From positions 24,536 to 88,535 of the forward strand of contig NZ_JAPVQY010000032.1 of assembly GCF_027257875.1 (NCBI RefSeq): a stretch of DNA of 64,000 nucleotides, written 5' to 3'. Each line of letters starts with the position of its first letter. Positions within the stretch are counted from its first letter, which is position 1. Source of the stretch: Burkholderia sp. IMCC1007 (GTDB lineage: Bacteria; Pseudomonadota; Gammaproteobacteria; Burkholderiales; Burkholderiaceae). Shown here one piece after another: positions 45,185 to 52,742 of this stretch. Under the pieces are notes generated by a model. The model ran no database searches. It saw only the letters and a program-made list of their open reading frames with translations, and had not been told where the DNA came from. The translations under genes were made by a program, and so were the position numbers.

Positions 45185-46213
45185 ATGGCGGCGAACCTTC
45201 CGAACGCGAACGATCTCACGCAGCGCTTCGCGCTCGACGTGCAGGGCTTCGATGCGCTGCGCGCGCAGGCGAAACAGTCGCCGCAGGCCGGCGCGAAGGC
45301 GGTCGCCGGCCAGTTCGACGCGATGTTCACGCAGATGATGCTCAAGAGCATGCGCGACGCGACGCCCGACGGCGGGCTGCTCGATTCGCACACGTCGAAG
45401 ATGTACACGTCGATGCTCGACCAGCAGCTCGCGCAGCAGATGTCGACGCGCGGGATCGGCGTCGCCGACGCGCTGATGAAGCAGCTGCTGCGCAACGCGG
45501 GGCAGGGCGCGGGCAGCGAGTCGGCGGCCGACGTCGGCGTCGCCGGGTTGGGCGCGGCGGGGCTGGGCGCGGCCGGCTCAGGCGCGGCCGGCTCAGGCGC
45601 GGCCGGCTCAGGCGTGTCGGGCAACGAAGGCAGCCTCGCCGCGATGAACGCGATGGCCAGGGCCTACGCGAACGCGGCCAACAACGGCGCGCTCGCCGGC
45701 GCGCGCGGCTACTCGGCCGGCAGCGCGCTGACGCCGCCGGTCAAGGGTGCGAGCGGCGTGCAGGACGCCGACGCATTCGTCGACCGGCTCGCCGGACCGG
45801 CGCAGGCGGCGAGCGCGACGACCGGCATCCCGGCGCGCTTCATCGTCGGCCAGGCCGCGCTCGAATCGGGCTGGGGCAAGCGCGAGATCCGCGCGAGCGA
45901 CGGCTCGACCAGCTACAACGTGTTCGGCATCAAGGCGAACAAGGGCTGGACGGGCCGCACGGTGTCGGCGCTGACGACCGAATACGTGAACGGCACGCCG
46001 CGCCGCGTCGTCGCGAAGTTCCGCGCGTACGATTCGTACGAGCATGCGATGACCGACTACGCGAACCTGCTGAAGAACAATCCGCGCTACGCGGGCGTGC
46101 TGAGCGCGAGCCGCAGCGTCGAAGGCTTCGCGCACGGCATGCAGAAGGCCGGCTACGCGACCGACCCGAATTACGCGAAGAAGCTGATCTCGATCATGCA
46201 GCAGATCGGCTGA
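45185..46213 (+). CDS. flgJ: Flagellum-specific peptidoglycan hydrolase FlgJ
   Basis: A 342-aa two-domain protein. The N-domain caps the growing rod (GQFDAMFTQMMLKSMRDATPDGGLLDSHTSKMYTSMLDQQLAQQM). The C-terminal GH73 muramidase domain (about residues 195-340) contains IPARFIVGQAALESGWGKREI with the catalytic Glu, TSYNVFGIKANKGWTG and FRAYDSYEHAMTDYANLLKNNPRYAG. The linker has a Gly-Ala-Ser repeat coded by 15-bp units at about 45571-45615. It starts one base after the flgI stop. Last gene of the flgB operon. Confidence 0.95.
   Translation: MAANLPNANDLTQRFALDVQGFDALRAQAKQSPQAGAKAVAGQFDAMFTQMMLKSMRDATPDGGLLDSHTSKMYTSMLDQQLAQQMSTRGIGVADALMKQLLRNAGQGAGSESAADVGVAGLGAAGLGAAGSGAAGSGAAGSGVSGNEGSLAAMNAMARAYANAANNGALAGARGYSAGSALTPPVKGASGVQDADAFVDRLAGPAQAASATTGIPARFIVGQAALESGWGKREIRASDGSTSYNVFGIKANKGWTGRTVSALTTEYVNGTPRRVVAKFRAYDSYEHAMTDYANLLKNNPRYAGVLSASRSVEGFAHGMQKAGYATDPNYAKKLISIMQQIG
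45571..45615 (+). repeat. 15-bp in-frame repeat in the FlgJ linker
   Basis: Three consecutive GGCGCGGCCGGCTCA units, preceded by two degenerate GGCGCGGCGGGGCTG-like units, encode Gly-Ala-Ala-Gly-Ser repeats between the rod-cap and muramidase domains. Copy number can change without a frameshift. Confidence 0.8.
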
Positions 46214-46328
46214 GCGGGCGCGGCGTGCCGGAACCGGTCTGCCGCCCGCCCGTCGTCCTTCGGACCGCGCCCGGCCGCCCGCCGCGCGCGGTTTCAACGT
46301 TTGCGCGAAAAAAAGGCGCAATTCGATC

Positions 46329-46355
46329 TAAACTTTCGTTGAGCACTGCCGCTAA
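46329..46355 (+). promoter_or_regulatory. Sigma-28-type promoter of the PilZ/YcgR gene
   Basis: TAAACTTT - 11 bases - GCCGCTAA, an almost perfect FliA promoter (consensus TAAAGTTT-N11-GCCGATAA). Transcription should start near 46362. Confidence 0.88.
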
Positions 46356-46370
46356 GTGTGTGAGATCAGC

Positions 46371-46398
46371 AACCGGGCCGATGTTCTGGCCCGGTTTT
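46371..46398 (+). terminator. Terminator-like hairpin in the leader of the PilZ gene
   Basis: Perfect 9-bp stem AACCGGGCC-GATGTTCT-GGCCCGGTT running into TTTT. It lies downstream of the sigma-28 promoter and 50 bases before the start codon, so it could attenuate PilZ-gene transcription, or simply end read-through from flgJ. Confidence 0.75.
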
Positions 46399-46447
46399 AC
46401 TGCGCACCGGTTGCCCCGGGCGCCCATGACAAGAAAACCGGCTACCC

Positions 46448-47203
46448 ATGAATATCGAAACGTCGTCCGCGCCGAGTCAGGATGCGGGCCACTCCGGGCC
46501 CGATTACGCCCGCCGCAATCCGCTGGAGATCGGCGTGCAGCTGCGCAACCTCGTGAACCGCGGCGATTTCCTGACCGTCCAGTATCCGGGCGGCCAGCTT
46601 GTCACGCGCCTGCTCGAAGTCGACGTCGGTGCGCGCACGTTCACGTTCGACTGGGGCGCGCTGTCCGAGCAGAATGCCGGCATCCTGGCCGCGTCGCACT
46701 GCACGTTCTCGGCCGCGCCGGAAGGCGTGCGCGTCGAATTCGCCACGGGCACGCCGCGCGAGACGCGCTACGAGGGGCTGCCCGCGTTCGTCGCCGACTT
46801 TCCCGACGTGCTCGTGTGCATCCAGCGCCGCGAGTATTTCCGTGTCGATGCGCCGGTGATCGATCCGTTCCTGTGCCGCGGCAGGCTGCCGAACGGCGAG
46901 GGCTTCGTGTTCGAGGTGCACAACCTGTCGCTCGGCGGCGTCGGCCTGCGCACGGCCGACGAGCGTGTCGAGGCGCTCGAGGTCGGCACCGTGCTGCCGG
47001 AAGTCGAGCTCGAACTGACCGGCCACGGCCGGCTGTCGCTCGACCTGTGCCTCGTGTCGCAGCGTTCGACCCAGATGCCGAACGGCTCGCGGCGCTACCA
47101 GCTCGGTTTTCGCTTCATGTCGCTGCCGGGCAGCGCGGAAAACACGCTGCAGCGGCTGATCACGCAGCTCGAAATGAAGCGGCGCTCGCTCGCGCGGGCC
47201 TGA
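46448..47203 (+). CDS. Flagellar brake protein, YcgR type (YcgR_2 + PilZ)
   Basis: A 251-aa cyclic-di-GMP receptor slowing the flagellar motor. The N-domain (about residues 15-120) matches the YcgR_2 fold (RRNPLEIGVQLRNLVNRGDFL). The PilZ domain follows, with the two ligand motifs QRREYFRVDAP (RxxxR) and HNLSLGGVGLR (D/NxSxxG). Position between flgJ and flgK and a FliA-type promoter tie it to late flagellar control. ATG 46448 is preceded by a weak ribosome-binding sequence. Confidence 0.88.
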   Translation: MNIETSSAPSQDAGHSGPDYARRNPLEIGVQLRNLVNRGDFLTVQYPGGQLVTRLLEVDVGARTFTFDWGALSEQNAGILAASHCTFSAAPEGVRVEFATGTPRETRYEGLPAFVADFPDVLVCIQRREYFRVDAPVIDPFLCRGRLPNGEGFVFEVHNLSLGGVGLRTADERVEALEVGTVLPEVELELTGHGRLSLDLCLVSQRSTQMPNGSRRYQLGFRFMSLPGSAENTLQRLITQLEMKRRSLARA

Positions 47204-47314
47204 CGCGCGCGCGGCCGGCCGCCTGCGCGGGCCGCTTTCACACCGGGCGTTTCCAGCGCCCGCCGGTCTCCCCGAACGCGACGCGCGCCTGCGCGTCGCG
47301 CGTGCATTTTTTCC

Positions 47315-47341
47315 TCAATTTTTCCGCTCGGCGGCCGTTAT
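47315..47341 (+). promoter_or_regulatory. Sigma-28-type promoter of flgKL
   Basis: TCAATTTT - 11 bases - GCCGTTAT, 12 of 16 consensus positions with exact spacing, about 55 bases before the flgK ATG. The rest of the 193-base gap has no gene. Confidence 0.65.
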
Positions 47342-47396
47342 ACCGGGAGTCACGCAACCCGGCGGGCGCAGCCCGGCCGGCTCATCAGGATCGCGC

Positions 47397-49379
47397 ATGT
47401 CCAACTCTCTCTTGAACCTCGGCGTCAGCGGCCTGAATGCCGCACTCTGGGGCCTCACGACGACCGGCCAGAACATCAGCAACGCCGCGACGCCGGGCTA
47501 TTCGGTCGAGCGTCCCGTGTATGCCGAAGCGAGCGGCCAGTACACGTCGAGCGGCTACATGCCGCAGGGCGTGAACACCGTTACCGTGCAGCGGCAGTAC
47601 AGCCAGTACCTGAACGACCAGCTGAACAGCGCGCAGTCGCAGAGCGGCGCGCTGTCGACCTGGTATTCGCTCGTCGCGCAGCTGAACAACTACGTCGGCA
47701 GCCCGACGGCCGGGATCTCGACCGCGATCACCAACTACTTCACCGGGCTGCAGGGCGTCGCGAACAATGCGTCCGATCCGTCGGTGCGGCAGACCGCGAT
47801 GAGCAACGCGCAGACGCTCGCCGACCAGATCACGGCGGCCGGCCAGCAGTACGACGCGCTGCGCCAGAGCGTGAATACGCAGCTCACCAGCACGGTGTCG
47901 CAGATCAACACGTACAGCGCGCAGATCGCGCAGCTGAACCAGCAGATCACGGCCGCGAACAGCCAGGGGCAGCCGCCGAACCAGCTGATGGACCAGCGCG
48001 ATCTCGCGCTGTCGAACCTGTCGGGCCTCGCCGGCGTGCAGGTGGTGCGCAACGACAGCGGCTACAGCGTGTTCCTCGCGGGCGGCCAGCCGCTCGTCGT
48101 CGCCGACAAGAGTTACCAGCTCGCGACCGTGGCGTCGTCGTCCGATCCGAGCGAGCTGACCGTCGTGTCGCAGGGCATTGCCGGCGCCAATCCGCAGGGC
48201 CCGAACCAGACGCTGTCGGATGCGTCGCTGTCGGGCGGCACGCTCGGCGGCCTGCTCGCGTTCCGCAACCAGACGCTCGACCCGGCGCAGGCGCAGCTCG
48301 GCGCGATCGCGACCAGCTTCGCCGCGCAGGTCAACGGGCAGAACGCGCTCGGCGTCGACCTGTCGGGCATGCCGGGCGGCAAGCTGTTCACCGTCCCGGA
48401 CCCGGCCGTCTACGCGAACCAGGGCAATACGGGCAATGCGTCGCTGAGCGTGTCGTTCGCCGCTGCGTCGCAGCCGACCACGAGCGACTACACGCTGTCG
48501 TACGACGGCACGAACTACACGCTGACCGATCGCGCGAGCGGCACGGTGCTCGGGCAGTCGAAGTCGATGCCGGCATCGCTCGGCGGGCTGGACTTCTCGT
48601 TCGCGAACGGCACGCAGATGAATGCCGGCGACCAGTTCACCGTGCTGCCGACGCGCGGCGCGCTGGACGGCTTCGCGCTCGCGACGTCGAGCGGCTCGGC
48701 GATCGCGGCCGCGTCGCCGGTGGTCGCGTCGCCCGCCACGACGAACTCGGGTACCGCCACCATCAAGCAGGGCGGGGTGGGCGCCGGCTACCAGGTGCCG
48801 TCGACCACGCTGACCTACGACGCGTCGACCAAGTCGCTGTCGGGCTTCCCGGCCGGCACCACGGTGACGATCGGCAGCACGCCGCCCCAGACGGTGCAGA
48901 TCGTCGACGGCAAGACGCAGGTGCCGTACGACCCGTCCGTGGGCGCGACGCTGACGATGTCGGGCAGCGCGCCGGGCGCGATGAACGGCGTGACCGTGTC
49001 GCTGGCGGGCACGCCGGCGAACGGCGATTCGTTCAGGATCGGGCCGTACGCGGGCGGCACGAACGACGGTTCCAACGCGCTCGCGCTGTCGAAGATCGTC
49101 AGCACGAGATCGTTCGGCAACGGCTCGACCACGCTGACCGGTGCATACGCCGGCTACGTGAACGCCATCGGCAACTCGGCGAGCCAGCTGAAGTCGTCGA
49201 GCGCCGCGCAGACGTCGCTCGTCGGCCAGATCACGAACGCGCAGCAGTCGGTGTCGGGCGTGAACCAGAACGAGGAAGCGGCGAACCTGATGCAGTACCA
49301 GCAGCTCTACCAGGCCAACGCGAAGGTCATCCAGACGGCCGCGACGCTGTTCCAGACCGTGCTCGGCCTGTTCAACTGA
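47397..49379 (+). CDS. flgK: Flagellar hook-associated protein FlgK (HAP1)
   Basis: A 660-aa hook-filament junction protein. MSNSLLNLGVSGLNAALWGLTTTGQNISNAATPGYSVERPVY is the conserved axial N-terminus; NAQQSVSGVNQNEEAANLMQYQQLYQANAKVIQTAATLFQTVLGLF is the C-terminal helix. The long central Ser/Thr/Gly-rich part is the variable exposed domain and is longer than in enterobacteria (about 550 aa). FlgN is its export chaperone. flgL follows by 17 bases. Confidence 0.95.
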   Translation: MSNSLLNLGVSGLNAALWGLTTTGQNISNAATPGYSVERPVYAEASGQYTSSGYMPQGVNTVTVQRQYSQYLNDQLNSAQSQSGALSTWYSLVAQLNNYVGSPTAGISTAITNYFTGLQGVANNASDPSVRQTAMSNAQTLADQITAAGQQYDALRQSVNTQLTSTVSQINTYSAQIAQLNQQITAANSQGQPPNQLMDQRDLALSNLSGLAGVQVVRNDSGYSVFLAGGQPLVVADKSYQLATVASSSDPSELTVVSQGIAGANPQGPNQTLSDASLSGGTLGGLLAFRNQTLDPAQAQLGAIATSFAAQVNGQNALGVDLSGMPGGKLFTVPDPAVYANQGNTGNASLSVSFAAASQPTTSDYTLSYDGTNYTLTDRASGTVLGQSKSMPASLGGLDFSFANGTQMNAGDQFTVLPTRGALDGFALATSSGSAIAAASPVVASPATTNSGTATIKQGGVGAGYQVPSTTLTYDASTKSLSGFPAGTTVTIGSTPPQTVQIVDGKTQVPYDPSVGATLTMSGSAPGAMNGVTVSLAGTPANGDSFRIGPYAGGTNDGSNALALSKIVSTRSFGNGSTTLTGAYAGYVNAIGNSASQLKSSSAAQTSLVGQITNAQQSVSGVNQNEEAANLMQYQQLYQANAKVIQTAATLFQTVLGLFN

Positions 49380-49396
49380 TTCCGGGGATCGAAGCG

Positions 49397-50647
49397 ATGC
49401 GGATTTCCACTTCCCAGTTTTACCAGCTCAACGTCGCGCAGATGGGCGACCAGCAGGCGCAGCTCGCGCAGCTGTACCAGCAGATTTCGAGCGGCGTGAG
49501 CCTGTCCACGCCCGCCGACAACCCGCTCGGCGCCGCGCAGGCGGTGCAGCTGTCGATGAGCTCGGCGACGCTGTCGCAGTACGCCACGAACCAGACCGTC
49601 GCGCTTTCGTCGCTCCAGAAGGAAGACCAGACGCTGACGAGCGTGAACGACCTGCTGAACAGCATCCATTCGAAAGTCATGCAGGCCGGCGACGGCTCGC
49701 TGTCCGACAGCGACCGCTCGGCGATCGCGACCCAGCTGCAGGGCTATCGCGACCAGCTGATGACGCTCGCGAATACCGCCGACGGCGCGGGCAACTATCT
49801 GTTCGCGGGCACGCAGTCGACGTCGGCGCCGTTCTCGAACGCGCCGGGCGGCGGCGCGGTATACAGCGGCGACAGCGGCACGCGCGACGTGCAGATCGCC
49901 GACACGCGCTCGATTTCGCAGGGCGACAGCGGCGCCAGCGTGTTCATGTCGGTGCCGATGCTCGGCAGCCTGCCGGTGCCGGCCGCCGGCACGGGCGCGA
50001 CGGGCACGGGCAACGCCGGCACCGGTACGATCGGCGCGGTGTCGATCACGAACCCGGCGGCGGCGACCAACGGCCACCCATTCACGATCACGTTCGGCGG
50101 CACGGCCGATGCGCCGACCTATACGGTGACCGACAACACGATCGGGCCGTCGAGCGAGACCCAGCCGCAGCCGTATTCGGAAGGCGGCGCGATCGCGCTC
50201 GGCAACGGCCTGACGGTGCCGGTGTCGGGTACGCCGGCCGCGGGCGACACGTTCACGGTCACGCCCGCGCCGCAGGCCGGCACCGACGTGTTCGCCACGC
50301 TCGACACGATGATCGCCGCGCTGAAGACGCCGATCGCCAGCGATACGTCCGCCGCCGCCGCGCTCGCGAACACGATGACGACCGGCACGACCAAGCTGAA
50401 CAACACGATGACGAACATCCTCACCGTGCAGGCGTCGGTCGGCGGCCGCGAGCAGGAAATCCAGGCGATGCAGGCGGTGAACCAGAACAATTCGCTGCAG
50501 ATCACCAACGACCTGTCGGATCTGACGAGCACCAACATGGTGTCGACCATCAGCCAGTTCCTGCAGATGCAGAATGCGCTGTCGGGCGCGCAGAAGGCCT
50601 ACGCGCAACTGCAGAACCTGTCGCTGTTCCAGTACATCAATTCGTGA
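49397..50647 (+). CDS. flgL: Flagellar hook-associated protein FlgL (HAP3)
   Basis: A 416-aa junction protein. MRISTSQFYQLNVAQMGDQQAQLAQLYQQISSGVSLSTPADNPLGAAQAVQL is the flagellin-like N-domain typical of FlgL; the C-terminus DLTSTNMVSTISQFLQMQNALSGAQKAYAQLQNLSLFQYI is the partner helix. The core contains NTADGAGNYLFAGTQSTSAPF. It connects FlgK to the flagellin filament. GC-rich hairpin CGGCGGCC-ATC-GGCCGCCG lies about 60 bases after the stop. Confidence 0.95.
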   Translation: MRISTSQFYQLNVAQMGDQQAQLAQLYQQISSGVSLSTPADNPLGAAQAVQLSMSSATLSQYATNQTVALSSLQKEDQTLTSVNDLLNSIHSKVMQAGDGSLSDSDRSAIATQLQGYRDQLMTLANTADGAGNYLFAGTQSTSAPFSNAPGGGAVYSGDSGTRDVQIADTRSISQGDSGASVFMSVPMLGSLPVPAAGTGATGTGNAGTGTIGAVSITNPAAATNGHPFTITFGGTADAPTYTVTDNTIGPSSETQPQPYSEGGAIALGNGLTVPVSGTPAAGDTFTVTPAPQAGTDVFATLDTMIAALKTPIASDTSAAAALANTMTTGTTKLNNTMTNILTVQASVGGREQEIQAMQAVNQNNSLQITNDLSDLTSTNMVSTISQFLQMQNALSGAQKAYAQLQNLSLFQYINS

Positions 50648-50910
50648 TGCCCGCGGCGGCCGACGCGATGTGAGCGTTCGCTTACGTCGGGCCGCGCATC
50701 GTTCGGCGGCCATCGGCCGCCGGTGGGCGCCGGTGGCCGCCATCCACTCCCGCTGCAAGCTTGCGGCCGTGCCACGCCATCCTCCGGCAGACACGGCCGT
50801 TGCATCGACGGTTCGCGCTTGCCAGCCCCATTTCCGCTCCGTAAACTCGCGCCAGATTCCAGACCGGCGCACCGTCCGCAGCCGGCGACCGACAGGAGCC
50901 TCTTTTCCCC

Positions 50911-52218
50911 ATGTCCGATTCCTACTTCCCGCGCTGGCGGGTGCAATCGACCGGCGCGGCATCGCGCGTGGTCGGCCCCGACGAGCGTCTGGCGTGGCCG
51001 CAGATGATCGCGATGGGCGTGCAGCACGTCGTCGCGATGTTCGGCTCGACCGTGCTCGCGCCGCTGCTGATGGGCTTCGATCCGAACCTGTGCATCTTCA
51101 TGTCGGGCATCGGCACGCTGCTGTTCTTCGTGCTGGTCGGCGGCCGCGTGCCGAGCTACCTCGGCTCGAGCTTCGCGTTCATCGGCCTGGTGATCGCGGT
51201 GACCGGCTACGGTGGCAGCGGACCGAACCCGAACATCCCGGTCGCGCTCGGCGGGATCATCGCGTGCGGCGTCGTGTACGTCGCGCTCGGCGCGCTGGTG
51301 CAGGCGATCGGCACGCGCTGGATCGAGACGCTGATGCCGCCCGTCGTGACCGGCGCGGTGGTCGCGGTGATCGGGCTGAACCTCGCGCCGATCGCCGTCA
51401 AGGGCGTGTCGGGCTCGACCTTCGAGTCGGTGATGGCGCTCGTCACGGTGCTGTGCGTCGGCGGCGTCGCGGTGTTCGCGCGCGGGATGATGCAGCGCCT
51501 GCTGATTCTCGTCGGGCTCGTGATCGCGTACGTGATCTACGCGATCGCGACCAACGGGATGGGTCTCGGCAAGCCGATCGATTTCGCGATCGTCGCGCAG
51601 GCCGCGTGGTTCGGGGTGCCGAGCTTCCGTACGCCGGTGTTCGATCCGCACGCGATGCTGATGCTCGCGCCGATCGCGGTGATCCTGGTCGCGGAGAACC
51701 TCGGCCACATCAAGGCCGTCAGCGCGATGACGGGCACCAACCTCGACCGCTACGTCGGCCGCGCGTTCATCGGCGACGGGCTCGCGACGATCGTATCCGG
51801 CAGCGTCGGCGGCACGGGCGTGACCACCTACGCGGAGAACATCGGCGTGATGGCCGTCACGCGGATCTATTCGACGCTGGTGTTCGCGGTCGCCGCGCTG
51901 ATCGCGATCGGGCTCGGCTTCTCGCCGAAGTTCGGCGCGGTGATCCAGACGATTCCGGGCCCGGTGCTCGGCGGCGTGTCGATCGTGGTGTTCGGGCTGA
52001 TCGCGGTGACGGGCGCGCGGATCTGGGTCGTCAACAAGGTCGACTTCTCCGACAACCGCAACCTGATCGTCGCGGCCGTCACGCTCGTGCTCGGCGCCGG
52101 CGACTTCTCGCTGAAGATCGGCGGCTTCGGGCTCGGCGGGATCGGCACCGCGACGTTCGGCGCGATCATCCTGTACGCGATCCTGCGCAAGGAAAAGGAA
52201 CCGGGGCCGGTGGTGTGA
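50911..52218 (+). CDS. NCS2/solute carrier 23 nucleobase:cation symporter (uracil/xanthine permease family)
   Basis: A 435-aa inner-membrane protein with 12-14 helices. MGVQHVVAMFGSTVLAPLLMGFDPN is the family start; VPSYLGSSFAFIGLVIA, LIAENLGHIKAVSAMTG-like text (ILVAENLGHIKAV) and GGTGVTTYAENIGVMAVTRIYST, the substrate and motif region, match UraA-type uracil permeases. It probably imports uracil or a related base by proton symport; the exact base is not readable. Last core gene before the T6SS island. Confidence 0.88.
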   Translation: MSDSYFPRWRVQSTGAASRVVGPDERLAWPQMIAMGVQHVVAMFGSTVLAPLLMGFDPNLCIFMSGIGTLLFFVLVGGRVPSYLGSSFAFIGLVIAVTGYGGSGPNPNIPVALGGIIACGVVYVALGALVQAIGTRWIETLMPPVVTGAVVAVIGLNLAPIAVKGVSGSTFESVMALVTVLCVGGVAVFARGMMQRLLILVGLVIAYVIYAIATNGMGLGKPIDFAIVAQAAWFGVPSFRTPVFDPHAMLMLAPIAVILVAENLGHIKAVSAMTGTNLDRYVGRAFIGDGLATIVSGSVGGTGVTTYAENIGVMAVTRIYSTLVFAVAALIAIGLGFSPKFGAVIQTIPGPVLGGVSIVVFGLIAVTGARIWVVNKVDFSDNRNLIVAAVTLVLGAGDFSLKIGGFGLGGIGTATFGAIILYAILRKEKEPGPVV

Positions 52219-52225
52219 TTCGGGA

Positions 52226-52268
52226 GCGGGCGGTGCAATGCCGCCCGCGTCCGGGCCTTCGCCCGGAC
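52226..52268 (+). terminator. Double GC-rich hairpin after the nucleobase permease
   Basis: GCGGGCGG-TGCAATG-CCGCCCGC (52226-52248) directly followed by GTCCGGGC-CTTC-GCCCGGAC (52249-52268). No T run. It marks the left edge of the accessory region; a similar hairpin occurs at 62719-62743 at the right edge. Confidence 0.65.
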
Positions 52269-52742
52269 GCCTACGGCCGTGCAGGTATATCGAAAGCACC
52301 CGCACAAGGGCTGATTCGCTGCCAACGGACGCAAGCCGCTGTCGAGAGCAACATTGCGCCGGAATCGTCGTGGTGCTATGTGGCTCGCATACCTTCCGTA
52401 CGCTGTCACGTCACGTGAAAATTCCTCAGTTGCCGTCGTGGGTCGCGGTTTGTGACTTCACAATTGGTAACGATGTCGGATGTGAGGTCGTTGATTCCTC
52501 GCCGCGATGAACAACGCGGTTTCGGCTCATGTGGCGTTCGTTTCCGCTATCCGCGGCCGGCATTCGTTCAATATTCCAGCTAGTTTTCACCGTGTGCCTT
52601 CGAGCCGCTTGGTGGTATACGTCTGACCTTGTCGCTGCACGTCGGGACGGGCACGAGCACGGCCAGCCCCGCGTTGCAGACGTATTCCAGGGTGCACGGG
52701 CGGCCCGGCGGCATTTCGCGCTCGGATCGAAGGACAAGAACA
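52269..52742. other. Gene-free lower-GC stretch before vgrG
   Basis: No convincing gene on either strand. Composition drops visibly below the flagellar block, in keeping with the following accessory genes. The vgrG promoter should be here, but no clear -35/-10 pair was identified. Confidence 0.5.
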
